Below, one piece after another: positions 27,855 through 36,560 of a DNA stretch of 64,000 bases; the stretch's first letter is position 1, and the number at the start of each line of letters is the position of its first letter. The notes below the pieces were generated by a model. The model saw only the letters and a program-made list of their open reading frames with translations. It did not search any database and was not told the origin of the DNA. The position numbers and the translations under genes were made by a program. Origin of the DNA: Asaia siamensis (lineage in GTDB: Bacteria; Pseudomonadota; Alphaproteobacteria; Acetobacterales; Acetobacteraceae); the NCBI RefSeq assembly GCF_014635085.1, contig NZ_BMCH01000008.1:32046-96045 (forward strand), in the 5' to 3' direction.

Positions 27855-29270
27855 TCAGAATGACCAGACGGCGTCGCAGGAGAACCAGAACATATTATTT
27901 GTCCCGTCGCGTATGACGGGATCGGCAACCGAGGCGGCACGATTGAAGGGCTGCGTGCCGTTCAGCGATTTGTCGAGCCTGAGTTCAGGCCTGAAAAGCA
28001 GCTTGCCTGTCTTGATATGTCTGTTGATGAAGTCGGGACGATAGGTCACCCCCGCGGTCAGGGCACCATAGGTTGTGGGTGGAGCAATGAAATACGGATA
28101 GGGCGCATTACGCAGCATGTTGGTGAAAGACGTCATGCTGGCATATGAGGCGATGATCGACCCTGTATTGTCGCGAAAGATCTCGCCGCGCAGATTGAGC
28201 GTTAGTGACGGGTTGATATCCCAGGCTACATAGCCGGTCACACCATAGCTGTCATTTCGTGTCGCGTCGTCACGGAGATAGATGGCGTTCAGCGTGGTCG
28301 AGAGCGTCTTGCTGAGATGATAGGTCAGCAGAAGATCACCATTATACTGCATCAGACCGTTGGCTTTCGAGCCAAGACCGGCGCTTGTCCACCCATCGGC
28401 AGACGCGACAGGGGCACCGTTATTACTCTGCGGCCCGAAATGGCCGATTAGATGGCCGTCCAGCCGACCGGCCAACAGGCCTGTAAATGAGACGCCAATA
28501 TAGCCTTTGGGTTTGTTGTTGTTGCCTGCCCTGCCGAAGCTGGTCGAGTTTCCGGCATCGATACCCAGTATGGCGTTGTAATGGTCGTTCAGATGAGTCG
28601 TGCTGAGGATGCCGATCGTCTCGAACGGGACGATATAGTCAGAAGCATAGCTGAAGGAATAGAACGGTCGGGCGAGGGCGGGTATGCCTTCTGCCCCCAT
28701 GATTCCGTAGAACTGTCCGATCTGGAAATCCATGCCGTTGTGCACCAGCCATGGAACATGCAGGTCGACATGCGCCTGTGTCGGCGCGAACTGATACAGG
28801 CCCGTGAGGGCATTATCTGCCATGCCGGTGGTCGGATCGAAACGCGCGTCGGAGCCATACATCATTTCAACCATGAAACCGATGCCATAACCCGATCCTA
28901 CATCCGCCACAGGATGTGACACGGAACCCATGATCTGGTTGAGCGTGACCGTGTTGGCGCGGTCGAGGAAGAACTGTCCGAAATTGCGCCCGGATGTCGT
29001 CCATGGATTGGCCGCGATGCCACCCTCAATGGTGAGATGTATTTCGGTGTCGTGCCAGTAGCCGGTCTGTTTCAGCTTGACCGGAGTAGCCGCAGCTTTG
29101 TTCCCGGTTCTGGCACCTTCTGGTGTGACGGTATCAGGTTTGAAGGCGTCGCCGGAAACAGGCGTTTCTGTGGAGATGGTTTGCGGCGTGGAGAGTGTCG
29201 CGCCGATCGATTGGCCACCCAGCGTCAGGAAGACGCCGGGCAAGAAAATGCTCAGGCAGGATTTTCCCAT
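27855..29270 (-). CDS. Outer-membrane beta-barrel protein (BBP2/OmpL-like)
   Basis: A protein of 471 residues with a signal peptide (FLPGVFLTLGGQSIGA), a Thr/Pro-rich linker to residue ~65 and then alternating amphipathic strands ending AVWSF. It fits the putative beta-barrel porin-2 family: YGIGFMVEMMYGSDARFDP, MDFQIGQFYGIMGAEGIP and NLRGEIFRDNTG are typical. It lies 4 bases after the ethanolamine permease gene on the same strand, so it is likely the outer-membrane pore of that operon. The solute is inferred from this position only. Confidence 0.8.
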   Translation of the reverse strand: MGKSCLSIFLPGVFLTLGGQSIGATLSTPQTISTETPVSGDAFKPDTVTPEGARTGNKAAATPVKLKQTGYWHDTEIHLTIEGGIAANPWTTSGRNFGQFFLDRANTVTLNQIMGSVSHPVADVGSGYGIGFMVEMMYGSDARFDPTTGMADNALTGLYQFAPTQAHVDLHVPWLVHNGMDFQIGQFYGIMGAEGIPALARPFYSFSYASDYIVPFETIGILSTTHLNDHYNAILGIDAGNSTSFGRAGNNNKPKGYIGVSFTGLLAGRLDGHLIGHFGPQSNNGAPVASADGWTSAGLGSKANGLMQYNGDLLLTYHLSKTLSTTLNAIYLRDDATRNDSYGVTGYVAWDINPSLTLNLRGEIFRDNTGSIIASYASMTSFTNMLRNAPYPYFIAPPTTYGALTAGVTYRPDFINRHIKTGKLLFRPELRLDKSLNGTQPFNRAASVADPVIRDGTNNMFWFSCDAVWSF

Positions 29271-29274
29271 ATAA

Positions 29275-30645
29275 TCATTCCGATAAAAGAATACTGCCTT
29301 TCCCTCCCTTATCGGATCTCTGGCGTATTGTAAGGTAAATGGTGATCACAATAAGTGCGGTTGTATAGTATAGAAACAATATAAAATTATAATACGTTAC
29401 TGCGACGAAGCTGATGGCGGCGCCAGCGAGCGCGATTGCTGGTAAAATCGGATAGAGCGGCGCTTTATAGCTGCGGTCGAGGCCGGGCTCGCGCCTGCGC
29501 AGGACAAACAGGCTGATCATGCTTGCGCCATACATCGTCAGGGCGCCAAAAACTGAAAGCGTGACCAGAACCGCAGTCAAAGACTGCCCATGGATGGAAA
29601 TGATGCTATCGGCATAGATCGCGAGGATGCCTATGACACTGCCTGCGATTGTGGCGCGATGCGGAGTGTGAAACCGGTGATGGAGGGTACCCAAAGAGCG
29701 GGGGAGAATATTCGCCCGGGCCAGAGCGAAGATCTGTCGGGCAAACCCCATGATTATGCCATGCAGCGACGCGATAAGCCCGAACAGCCCGAGCCACACC
29801 AGCATCGACAGCCAGGGGCTGTGCTGCCCCACCACGCGCTTCATGGCCTCTGGCAAGGGGTCGTTCAGACTGGCCAGCGTCGTCCAGTCGCCTGACCCAC
29901 CCGCAAAGATCATCACACCGAAAGCAAGGGCAACGAGTGTCAGCACACCCGCACAATAGGCGATCGGTATCGAGCGCTTGGGGTTGCGGGCCTCTTCGGC
30001 GGCCATGGCCACGCCTTCGATCGCAAGAAAGAACCAGATCGCAAAAGGTATGGCGGCAAAAAGCCCACCCATGGCCTCCCATCCGAAATGGGGGGCAGTG
30101 CCCCAGCCCATATGGGTGAAATGCGCCCAGGAGAAGGACGGGGCGACAACGGCCATGAACACCAGAAGCTCGATGATGGCGGCAATGGTGATGAAGAGCT
30201 CGAAGGTCGCAGCCACATGCACTCCAACGATATTGAGTGTCATAAACGCCAGATAGGCGCCCGTTGCAGCCAGCTTCGGCGGAAGCCCTGGAAACTGGAC
30301 ATTGAGATAGGCCCCGATGGCCAGCGCTATGGCCGGCGGGGCAAAGATGAACTCTACCAATGTGGCGAGGCCGGTCACCGTGCCACCCACACGCCCAAGG
30401 GCGCGCTGGGCGTAGGCAAACGGGCCGCCTGCATGGGGAATGGCGCAGGTGAGCTCGGTAAAGCTGAAGATGAAGGCCGTATACATCAGCGCCACCAGGC
30501 ATGTCGCGCCAAGAAAGCCCAGCGTGCCCGCAGTAGCCCAGCCATAACTCCAGCCGAAATACTCTCCGGAAATGACGAGCCCGACAGCAATGCCCCAGAG
30601 ATGAAACGCACCGAGCTTTTTCTGCAGTTGAGGAGGCTGGCTCAT
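29275..30645 (-). CDS. eat: Ethanolamine permease (APC family)
   Basis: An inner-membrane importer of 456 residues, about 12 segments. The N-terminus LWGIAVGLVISGEYFGWSYGW is a signature of ethanolamine/Eat permeases, and AEEARNPKRSIPIAY follows in the usual APC loop. Its ATG overlaps the eutC stop (ATGA 30642-30645), placing it in the eutBC operon, which makes ethanolamine the likely substrate. Confidence 0.93.
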   Translation of the reverse strand: MSQPPQLQKKLGAFHLWGIAVGLVISGEYFGWSYGWATAGTLGFLGATCLVALMYTAFIFSFTELTCAIPHAGGPFAYAQRALGRVGGTVTGLATLVEFIFAPPAIALAIGAYLNVQFPGLPPKLAATGAYLAFMTLNIVGVHVAATFELFITIAAIIELLVFMAVVAPSFSWAHFTHMGWGTAPHFGWEAMGGLFAAIPFAIWFFLAIEGVAMAAEEARNPKRSIPIAYCAGVLTLVALAFGVMIFAGGSGDWTTLASLNDPLPEAMKRVVGQHSPWLSMLVWLGLFGLIASLHGIIMGFARQIFALARANILPRSLGTLHHRFHTPHRATIAGSVIGILAIYADSIISIHGQSLTAVLVTLSVFGALTMYGASMISLFVLRRREPGLDRSYKAPLYPILPAIALAGAAISFVAVTYYNFILFLYYTTALIVITIYLTIRQRSDKGGKGSILLSE

Positions 30646-31451
30646 GGCGTATCTCTCTTTTCAGGGGTGGGAGCGATGGTCTGATGTGAGGCTTCGGGAG
30701 TGCCCGGAGCCCAAAGCTGGGGTGCGCGCTCCTTGAGGCCCACACCGGTGAGCTTCAACGTTTGTGCTTCGCGCATGAGCCAGACGAGCTTGACGCAGGC
30801 CTCGTCGATGCCCAGGCCATGAAGGTGGATATTCGACAGGCAGTTACGGCGTGAATCAGGGCAACCGGGTGCAGGGTTATAGGTCAGGTAGACTCCCATG
30901 CTGTTCGGAACGCTCAGACCCGGCCTCTCTCCTATCAGCACCGCCACCATGCGCGCGCCCAGTGCCTCGGCGATATCGTCGCCAATCGCAACGCGGCCCT
31001 GCAGCGCAATGACAGGCGGGGCAATGCGCCATGCTGGCAATGCCCGGCGACAGGCATGAAAAACTGCGGGCCCTTGTTGCATGACCGCCTGTGCGGAAAG
31101 CCCGTCCGCGAGAACGAAAGCGAGATCCCAATCGCCCCTTGGCAGGAGCTCCTTCGATGCCGGGGCAAGGCTTCGCCCCAGATCGGGGCGGCTGAGATAG
31201 GTCGTGCGATCGGGGGCGGCGCTCGAAACGATGAGAGGCGCGGCAGGGGCAAGGTCGTGTCTCAGGCCGTCAAGATCGAAAGCCATGTGCACGGCGTCGC
31301 GTGCCATGGCATGGGCGGCCTGGAAGCTCAGAACGTCCCGGGTGGTTTGCCCATTGCCTGTTCGTGCCAGCCCGATGCGCGCGCGCGTGAGGTCACGCAG
31401 TTTTTGCCATGGATCGCTTGCAGTCGATGGCTTTTCAGGGAGATCGCTCAT
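30642..31451 (-). CDS. eutC: Ethanolamine ammonia-lyase small subunit
   Basis: The cobalamin-binding light chain of the adenosylcobalamin enzyme converting ethanolamine to acetaldehyde and ammonia. It has 269 residues. Family blocks are RARIGLARTGNGQTTRDVLSFQAAHAMARDAVH, FVLADGLSAQAV, LIGERPGLSVPNSMGVYLTYNPAPGC and CLSNIHLHGLG (given as landmarks). ATGA overlaps join it to eutB upstream and the permease downstream. The N-terminal extension of enteric EutC is short here. Confidence 0.95.
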   Translation of the reverse strand: MSDLPEKPSTASDPWQKLRDLTRARIGLARTGNGQTTRDVLSFQAAHAMARDAVHMAFDLDGLRHDLAPAAPLIVSSAAPDRTTYLSRPDLGRSLAPASKELLPRGDWDLAFVLADGLSAQAVMQQGPAVFHACRRALPAWRIAPPVIALQGRVAIGDDIAEALGARMVAVLIGERPGLSVPNSMGVYLTYNPAPGCPDSRRNCLSNIHLHGLGIDEACVKLVWLMREAQTLKLTGVGLKERAPQLWAPGTPEASHQTIAPTPEKRDTP

Positions 31452-32839
31452 GGCTGGAAACCGATCATGCGTGACAGCTCCGTCTCACGCAGCGGAGGCG
31501 CCAGAGCGCGGGCGGTGGTGGCGTCGTAAAGCCCCATTTTTTCCAGCCATGCCGCAAATTCCGGGGCAGGGTTAAGGCCAAGAACGCTGCGCGTGGTCAG
31601 AATGTCGCTGAATGCGAGGCTTTGGTAATTCAGCATCACATCATCTGCACCGGGCACGCCGATCAGGAAGGTCACGCCCGCAGCCCCTAGCAGCAGCATC
31701 AGAGCGTCCATATCGCCCTGATCCGCCTCGGCGTGATTGGTGTAGCAAACGTCGCAGCCCATCGGCACGCCCATCAGCTTGGCGCAGAAATGATCCTCCA
31801 GCCCGGCTCTTGTGATCTGCTTGCCGTCATAGAGATATTCTGGCCCGATAAAGCCGACGACCGTGTTGACCAGAAGCGGGCTGAACGCCCGGGCGACGGC
31901 ATAGGCCCTTGTCTCGACGGTTTGCTGGTCGATCCCGTGATGGGCACCGGCAGAGAGGGCGGCACCCTGTCCCGTCTCGAAATACATGAGATTATCGCCG
32001 AGCGTGCCGCGATTGAGGCTTTTCGCGGCTTCATGCGCCTCATGCAGCAGGCCGAGCGTAACGCCGAACCCTTCATTCGCTTTCTGTGTGCCGGCAATCG
32101 ACTGAAAGACGAGATCTACCGCGCCGCCCCGGTTGATGATTTCAACGGTGTTGGTCACATGGGTGAGCACGCAACTCTGTGTCGGGATATCATAGGTCTG
32201 GCGAATGGTGTCGAGCATGTCGAGCAGGGCAAGACCGTTCTCCACATTGTCGCTGGCAGGGTTGACCCCAATGACCGCATCGCCCGAGCCATAGAGCAGA
32301 CCATCGAGGGTCGAGAGCGCGATACCCTTCAGGTCATCGGTCGGATGGTTGGGCTGCAGACGTGAGGCGAGTACGCCTCTCTGGCCAATTGTATTTCGAA
32401 AGCGGGTAATGATTTCGATTTTGCGCGCTACGGCAATCAGGTCCTGATTGCGCATGATCTTGCTGACGGCGGCGGCCATCTCCGGGGTGACGCCTGGCGC
32501 GATGGCGGCAAGGCGTGCCGTGTCGGCCTGGTGGGAAAGCAGCCAGTCGCGAAAACCCCCGATTGTCATTGAAGCAATCGGCGCGAATGCTGCCTTGTCA
32601 TGTGCGTCGATGATCAGCCTGGTAACGTCGTCTCGTTCATACGGTACCAGGGCCTCGGACAGGAAATGGCTGAGCGGCAGATCGGCAAGGGCAAGGCGGG
32701 CTGCTACTCTTTCTGTGGATGAAGAGGCTGCCAGTCCGGCCAGCACATCGCCAGATCTTAAAGGCGATGCGCTGGCCAGAAGATGGCGAAGGTCACGAAA
32801 GACGAAACGCTGACCAGAAAGAGTTGCGGCATAACTCAA
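31448..32839 (-). CDS. eutB: Ethanolamine ammonia-lyase large subunit
   Basis: The catalytic TIM-barrel subunit, 463 residues from the chosen start. Landmarks are LRSGDVLAGLAASSSTERVAA, SRLQPNHPTDD, GDAVIGVNPASDNVEN, YFETGQGAALSAGAHHG, VGFIGPEYLYDGKQI and MGCDVCYTNHAEADQ. The start is taken as TTG 32839, because GGAAAG lies 5 bases upstream and homology begins here; an in-frame ATG at 32905 would place a 14-bp hairpin inside the coding region. No eutA reactivase, acetaldehyde dehydrogenase or shell genes are in the window. Confidence 0.93.
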   Translation of the reverse strand: MSYAATLSGQRFVFRDLRHLLASASPLRSGDVLAGLAASSSTERVAARLALADLPLSHFLSEALVPYERDDVTRLIIDAHDKAAFAPIASMTIGGFRDWLLSHQADTARLAAIAPGVTPEMAAAVSKIMRNQDLIAVARKIEIITRFRNTIGQRGVLASRLQPNHPTDDLKGIALSTLDGLLYGSGDAVIGVNPASDNVENGLALLDMLDTIRQTYDIPTQSCVLTHVTNTVEIINRGGAVDLVFQSIAGTQKANEGFGVTLGLLHEAHEAAKSLNRGTLGDNLMYFETGQGAALSAGAHHGIDQQTVETRAYAVARAFSPLLVNTVVGFIGPEYLYDGKQITRAGLEDHFCAKLMGVPMGCDVCYTNHAEADQGDMDALMLLLGAAGVTFLIGVPGADDVMLNYQSLAFSDILTTRSVLGLNPAPEFAAWLEKMGLYDATTARALAPPLRETELSRMIGFQP

Positions 32840-32851
32840 AGCGTCTTTCCT

Positions 32852-32893
32852 TCGACATGATGCATCGTAATTCTGTAAACGATGCCATGTCGA
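32852..32893 (-). promoter_or_regulatory. Hairpin in the eutB leader
   Basis: TCGACATG (32852-32859) and GCATCG (32862-32867) pair with CGATGC (32880-32885) and CATGTCGA (32886-32893), a 14-bp stem with a 2-base bulge and 12-base loop. It ends one base before the ribosome binding site of eutB (32845-32850), so RNA folding or a bound protein could control translation. No T-run follows, so it is not a terminator. It does not show cobalamin-riboswitch landmarks. Confidence 0.6.
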
Positions 32894-32963
32894 AAAGAAT
32901 AACACGATCCAGAAAGTTCTTTGTCAAGAAGTCCATGATGACATGTTCTTGCCTAGGCGCTTC

Positions 32964-33998
32964 TTACCAAAGTGATGTGATTGGATTGCGTTCCGGCAAC
33001 GTCTGCTGATGCCAGTAAGGATAGGGTGCAGGCTGGCGGCTGGCTTCATCCAGTCGTGACCTCTGGTCTGCGCTCAGGCTCTGGTCGAGAGCGCAGAGTG
33101 AGGCCTCAAGCTGATCGATTTTGCGCGCGCCCAGCAGGATGGTCGAAACCGTGGGGCGGTCCTTAAGCCAGGCAAGGGCGATCTGGGGAAAGCTGAACCC
33201 TGTTTCTTCCTCGATACGTTCCATCTGGTCGGTCACGCGATACAGATAGGATTCATCAACAGGCGGCCCGCCTGCGGCGCCTCCCTGCGCGATGCGGCCC
33301 TCGCCACTCTGTGGCGCGTTGCGTCGCAGCTTTCCGGTCAAACGGCCCCAGCCTAAGGGGCTCCATGCCATCAACCCGAGCCCCTGATCCTGGGCCAGGG
33401 GCATCAACTCCCATTCGTAATCGCGGCCGATCAGGCAGTAATAGCCTTGATAGGCAATATAACGGGCATAATGTGCGCGCTCCGAGACGCTAAGCGCGCG
33501 CATCAGGTGCCATGCGGCGTAATTGGAGACGCCGATATAGCGTATCTTGCCTGCCCTTATGAGATCGTCCAGAGCGCGCAACGTCTCTTCAACCGGTGTT
33601 ACCTGATCGGAAATATGCATGGTGTAGAGATCGATATGATCACGCTTGAGCCGTTTCAGGCTCGCTTCGCATGCTTCGATCAGGCGGAAACGCGACGCGC
33701 CAGACTGGTTTGGTCCACTGCCGAGCGGGCAGGAGGTTTTGGTTGAGACGATCACCGAATTGCTCCGACCACGCAGCGCTTCGCCAAGAATGGTTTCAGC
33801 GTCGCCATCGGAATAGTTATCGGCCGAATCAAAAAGATTGATGCCCCGATCGATACAGAAGGCAATGAGCCTGTCTGCATCGCTTTGACCGACATTTCCC
33901 CAGCTTTTGAAAAACCCGTCGGTACGGCCAAACGTGGCCGTACCGAAAGAAAACAGAGAGACGTCGAGCCCGGATTTTCCCAAGCTGCGATACTGCAT
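32964..33998 (-). CDS. Aldo/keto reductase
   Basis: An NADPH-dependent (beta/alpha)8 reductase of 344 residues. The tetrad is complete: D57 and Y62 in FDSADNYSDG, K87 in STKTS, H128 in LYTMHISD. RIGVSNYAAW-type and SPLGWGRLTGKL blocks point to the YajO/YhdN-like subgroup. Its ATG shares one base with the stop of the sugar-phosphate cyclase gene (TGATG), so the two are coupled and it may reduce a cyclase product. Confidence 0.9.
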   Translation of the reverse strand: MQYRSLGKSGLDVSLFSFGTATFGRTDGFFKSWGNVGQSDADRLIAFCIDRGINLFDSADNYSDGDAETILGEALRGRSNSVIVSTKTSCPLGSGPNQSGASRFRLIEACEASLKRLKRDHIDLYTMHISDQVTPVEETLRALDDLIRAGKIRYIGVSNYAAWHLMRALSVSERAHYARYIAYQGYYCLIGRDYEWELMPLAQDQGLGLMAWSPLGWGRLTGKLRRNAPQSGEGRIAQGGAAGGPPVDESYLYRVTDQMERIEEETGFSFPQIALAWLKDRPTVSTILLGARKIDQLEASLCALDQSLSADQRSRLDEASRQPAPYPYWHQQTLPERNPITSLW

Positions 33999-35164
33999 CA
34001 GACGCCCCCGACGAGTTCTGTTTTTTCGTGCAGGCGTTGTTCATGGATGCACTTCATGGCTTCGGCTGCCCGCATGATTTCGGTTTCGTCGATGTCGTTG
34101 ACGAAATAGGCCGAGCCGATACCGCTCATGAGCGGCGCATTCTGCTTGCCGTCACGATGGATTGCTGAATCGGCGATCGCGTCGATCAACAGGGCAATGT
34201 TCTGGAAGCCATGATGGAAAACGGGCAGATCGAGGCGATAGGCAACCTGAAAGAGGCGCTCAAGCGCCCGGCGCGACAATGTACCGCGATGATAGGAGAT
34301 GATGGCACTGAACAGGCAATCGAGTGCCACGGCCTCGCCATGAAGCAGTTCGGCAATATGGGTCATCTCGACCAGGGGGCTGAATGTATGGCCATAATCG
34401 ACCACGCGCTCGAGATTGCCTTCCCAGAGATTGGGCTCGAGCTCTTCTGCCATCCCCGCGATCGAGCGGAAGATGATCTCGCCGATCGCCTCTTTCTCAC
34501 GCTCGAATATATCGTCGGGGCTTTTGGCAAGGCTGAAGGAATAGGCCTCGATAAGATCGAAAAGCTTGGCATCCTTGATGACGGCAAGCTTGAATATTTC
34601 ACCCGACCCATTGGCGACGTGGCGGCGTGGCAGGGTGCCCAGATAATCCATATTGACGAGTGTCAGGCTGGCCGGGTGAAACGTGCCGATGCGGTTGCGA
34701 TAGCCCAGATGATTGGCTGCGGTCTTGGCTGCAACGCTTACATCGACCATCGAAAGCAATGTGGTCGGAACGCGTATATAGGGCACACCACGTCGATAGA
34801 GGCTGGCAGCGAAGCCGACGATATCGAGGGCGACACCGCCCCCTATAACGACGCTGGGCGCAGAGCGCCGTTTCACACCGCATTCGTTCATCGCTTTCAC
34901 GACGTCGAGCACATTGGGGAGAGTCTTGTTCTCTTCGTCACCCGGAACGGAGCGAACGGTAAAGGTGACGCCCGCCGCAGTAAGCTGGTTGAGAAACTCA
35001 TCCCGGTGCTGGGGAGGAAGCCCCTCATCGACGAAGATGAGTCTGTGTCCGCTGCTGTGATCTACGATCCTGGTAATTGTTTCGGCAGTCGTGCTGCAAA
35101 GAGCGATATCGTAGCTGACGATCTGCTTTGCACGTATGGATACATTCCGATTGGCCGTCATCAT
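33998..35164 (-). CDS. Sugar-phosphate cyclase, EEVS/DDGS-like (not a housekeeping 3-dehydroquinate synthase)
   Basis: A protein of 388 residues of the dehydroquinate-synthase superfamily. NAD and substrate blocks are GGGVALDIVGFAASLYRRG (108-126) and RVPTTLLSMVDVSVAAKT (131-148). Metal ligands are E189 (SGEIFKLA), H259 (VDYGHTFSP) and H275 (LLHGEAV). YRRGVPYIR, YRNRIGTFHPAS, VDYGHTFSP in place of NFGHTFGHA, and a C-terminal HRDGKQNAPLMSGIG fit cyclases of sedoheptulose 7-phosphate (2-epi-5-epi-valiolone or desmethyl-4-deoxygadusol type) rather than AroB. The exact product cannot be assigned by eye. Coupled to an aldo/keto reductase. Confidence 0.82.
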   Translation of the reverse strand: MMTANRNVSIRAKQIVSYDIALCSTTAETITRIVDHSSGHRLIFVDEGLPPQHRDEFLNQLTAAGVTFTVRSVPGDEENKTLPNVLDVVKAMNECGVKRRSAPSVVIGGGVALDIVGFAASLYRRGVPYIRVPTTLLSMVDVSVAAKTAANHLGYRNRIGTFHPASLTLVNMDYLGTLPRRHVANGSGEIFKLAVIKDAKLFDLIEAYSFSLAKSPDDIFEREKEAIGEIIFRSIAGMAEELEPNLWEGNLERVVDYGHTFSPLVEMTHIAELLHGEAVALDCLFSAIISYHRGTLSRRALERLFQVAYRLDLPVFHHGFQNIALLIDAIADSAIHRDGKQNAPLMSGIGSAYFVNDIDETEIMRAAEAMKCIHEQRLHEKTELVGGV

Positions 35165-35732
35165 TCTGATCCTTTTAGGAAAAATGATTTCAATGCTGTA
35201 TCATTATTTGGAGAAACGTATTTTCTTGTTCTGTTTGGCTGCCGTCGCAGGTTGGGGCGACACAATGATATTGCGTCAATAGATCGGTAATCCCGACTCA
35301 ATTTTGCGATTCGTCGTTATAATCACGTTAATGTTATCGTATTTGTTATGATGGCAGTTATTTTCATAACATGAACTGTTATTTATTATATATCAGTTTG
35401 CTGATAAATGGTTAATTTTAACAGGAATTATTGTCATGATATTTAAGGTATAATCGATTTATCTGCGTGGTTATGGTATATTCATCAAAGCATACCTCTA
35501 GTCAGACTCTTCATTTTTGCGATCGCCTGCTCTCGCAAAGACAGATATCGGTAAAACCCTTTTTTACTTCTCCTACGCAGCAGCGACGTCTTTTCTCGTC
35601 GTCGTGATCTTTGTCACGATTATCACTAAACATGGAGTTTCACTGAACTCCCCGTGATATCCAGGCTGAACCGCTTACGCATCTGCCACAAATGTCATAC
35701 GCATTATGTGATTTATCACAAGGAGTGTGATC
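35165..35732. other. AT-rich 568-bp divergent intergenic region
   Basis: No gene is seen between the cyclase (minus) and the GolD-like gene (plus). About 35300-35500 is markedly AT-rich compared with the flanks, with an inverted repeat TGTTATG (35344-35350)/CATAACA (35365-35371). It probably carries both promoters and may mark transferred DNA. Confidence 0.6.
35707..35720. promoter_or_regulatory. CRP/FNR-like palindrome before the GolD-like gene
   Basis: TGTGATTTATCACA is a perfect palindrome with TGTGA/TCACA half sites and a 4-base centre. It abuts the AAGGAG ribosome binding site (35720-35725) of the dehydrogenase gene. A protein bound here would block transcription or overlap the transcript start; a CRP/FNR-family repressor-like site is inferred. 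Confidence 0.45.
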
Positions 35733-36512
35733 GTGGAGATGAACTTCTCAGCTGCCGATATTGATCTCGATTTCAGCCTCAAGGGCAAAATCGCGCTTGT
35801 TACGGGTGGGGCTTCCGGTATCGGTGCGGCAATCGCAAGCGCCTATGTGCGAAAAGGGGCCAAGGTTGCTGTCGTCGATGTCAATCAGGACAATGCCGCA
35901 GCGAAGGCTTCTGAACTGGGCGAGGCGGCAAAACCGTTTTCCTGTGACGTTTCCAATCCGGATTCAGTGCGCAGGATGGTGGCCGACGTGGTCGCGGCTT
36001 TCGGTGCGATCGATATTCTCGTCAATTGTGCCGGTGTCGTGTTTCTCGCGCCTGCTGAGACGCTGTCGCTCGACCATTGGGACAAGACGATCGCGATCAA
36101 TCTCCGGGGCAGTTTTCTCGTCACGCAGATAGTGGGCCGTGTCATGATCGATGCAGGCAAGGGCGGGCGCATCATCAATCTCGCTTCCCAGGCAGGAACT
36201 GTCGCGATTGAGGAACATGTCGCATATTGCGCCTCGAAATTCGGCGTGATTGGCATGTCCAAGACGTTTGCTGCCGAATGGGGCAAGCACGGCATTACAG
36301 TCAACACCCTCTCGCCCACCATCGTGCTGACGGAACTGGGCAAAAAGGCCTGGGCCGGCGAGAAAGGTGAGGCGGCCATACGGCGTATCCCCGCAGGTCG
36401 TTTTGCCATACCGGAAGAGATTGCGGCTGCAGCCGTTTTCCTCGCCTCATCGGGTGCTGCGATGATCAATGGTGCCGATCTTCTGATCGACGGCGGTTAT
36501 ACGATCCTCTGA
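35733..36512 (+). CDS. GolD/DthD-like short-chain dehydrogenase
   Basis: An NAD-dependent SDR of 259 residues. TGGASGIG (nucleotide loop), NCAG, catalytic Ser in NLASQAG, and Y-x-x-x-K in YCASKFG are present. VAIEEHVAYCASKFGVIGM, TLSPTIVLTELGKKAW and ..GADLLIDGGYTIL closely follow the polyol dehydrogenases GolD and D-threitol dehydrogenase, so a polyol substrate is likely. Start is either GTG 35733 (seven bases after AGGAG) or ATG 35739 (residue 3). It could act on the cyclitol route encoded divergently, or on sugar alcohols typical for acetic acid bacteria. Confidence 0.88.
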   Translation: MEMNFSAADIDLDFSLKGKIALVTGGASGIGAAIASAYVRKGAKVAVVDVNQDNAAAKASELGEAAKPFSCDVSNPDSVRRMVADVVAAFGAIDILVNCAGVVFLAPAETLSLDHWDKTIAINLRGSFLVTQIVGRVMIDAGKGGRIINLASQAGTVAIEEHVAYCASKFGVIGMSKTFAAEWGKHGITVNTLSPTIVLTELGKKAWAGEKGEAAIRRIPAGRFAIPEEIAAAAVFLASSGAAMINGADLLIDGGYTIL

Positions 36513-36560
36513 GGGCACGTCAGACCGAATGGCCGTATCCAGTCTCTCGGTCCGGTTGCT

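Noticed and set aside
32840..32963. Cobalamin riboswitch before eutB
   Set aside because: Expected because EutBC needs B12, but the region is too short and has no B12-box-like sequence; only a simple hairpin is present.
33998..35164. Housekeeping aroB
   Set aside because: Several conserved AroB blocks are replaced by those of C7 cyclases, and no aroK or other shikimate gene is adjacent.
34211..35290. 359-codon frame opposite the sugar-phosphate cyclase
   Set aside because: Antisense to a gene with complete catalytic motifs; no independent support.
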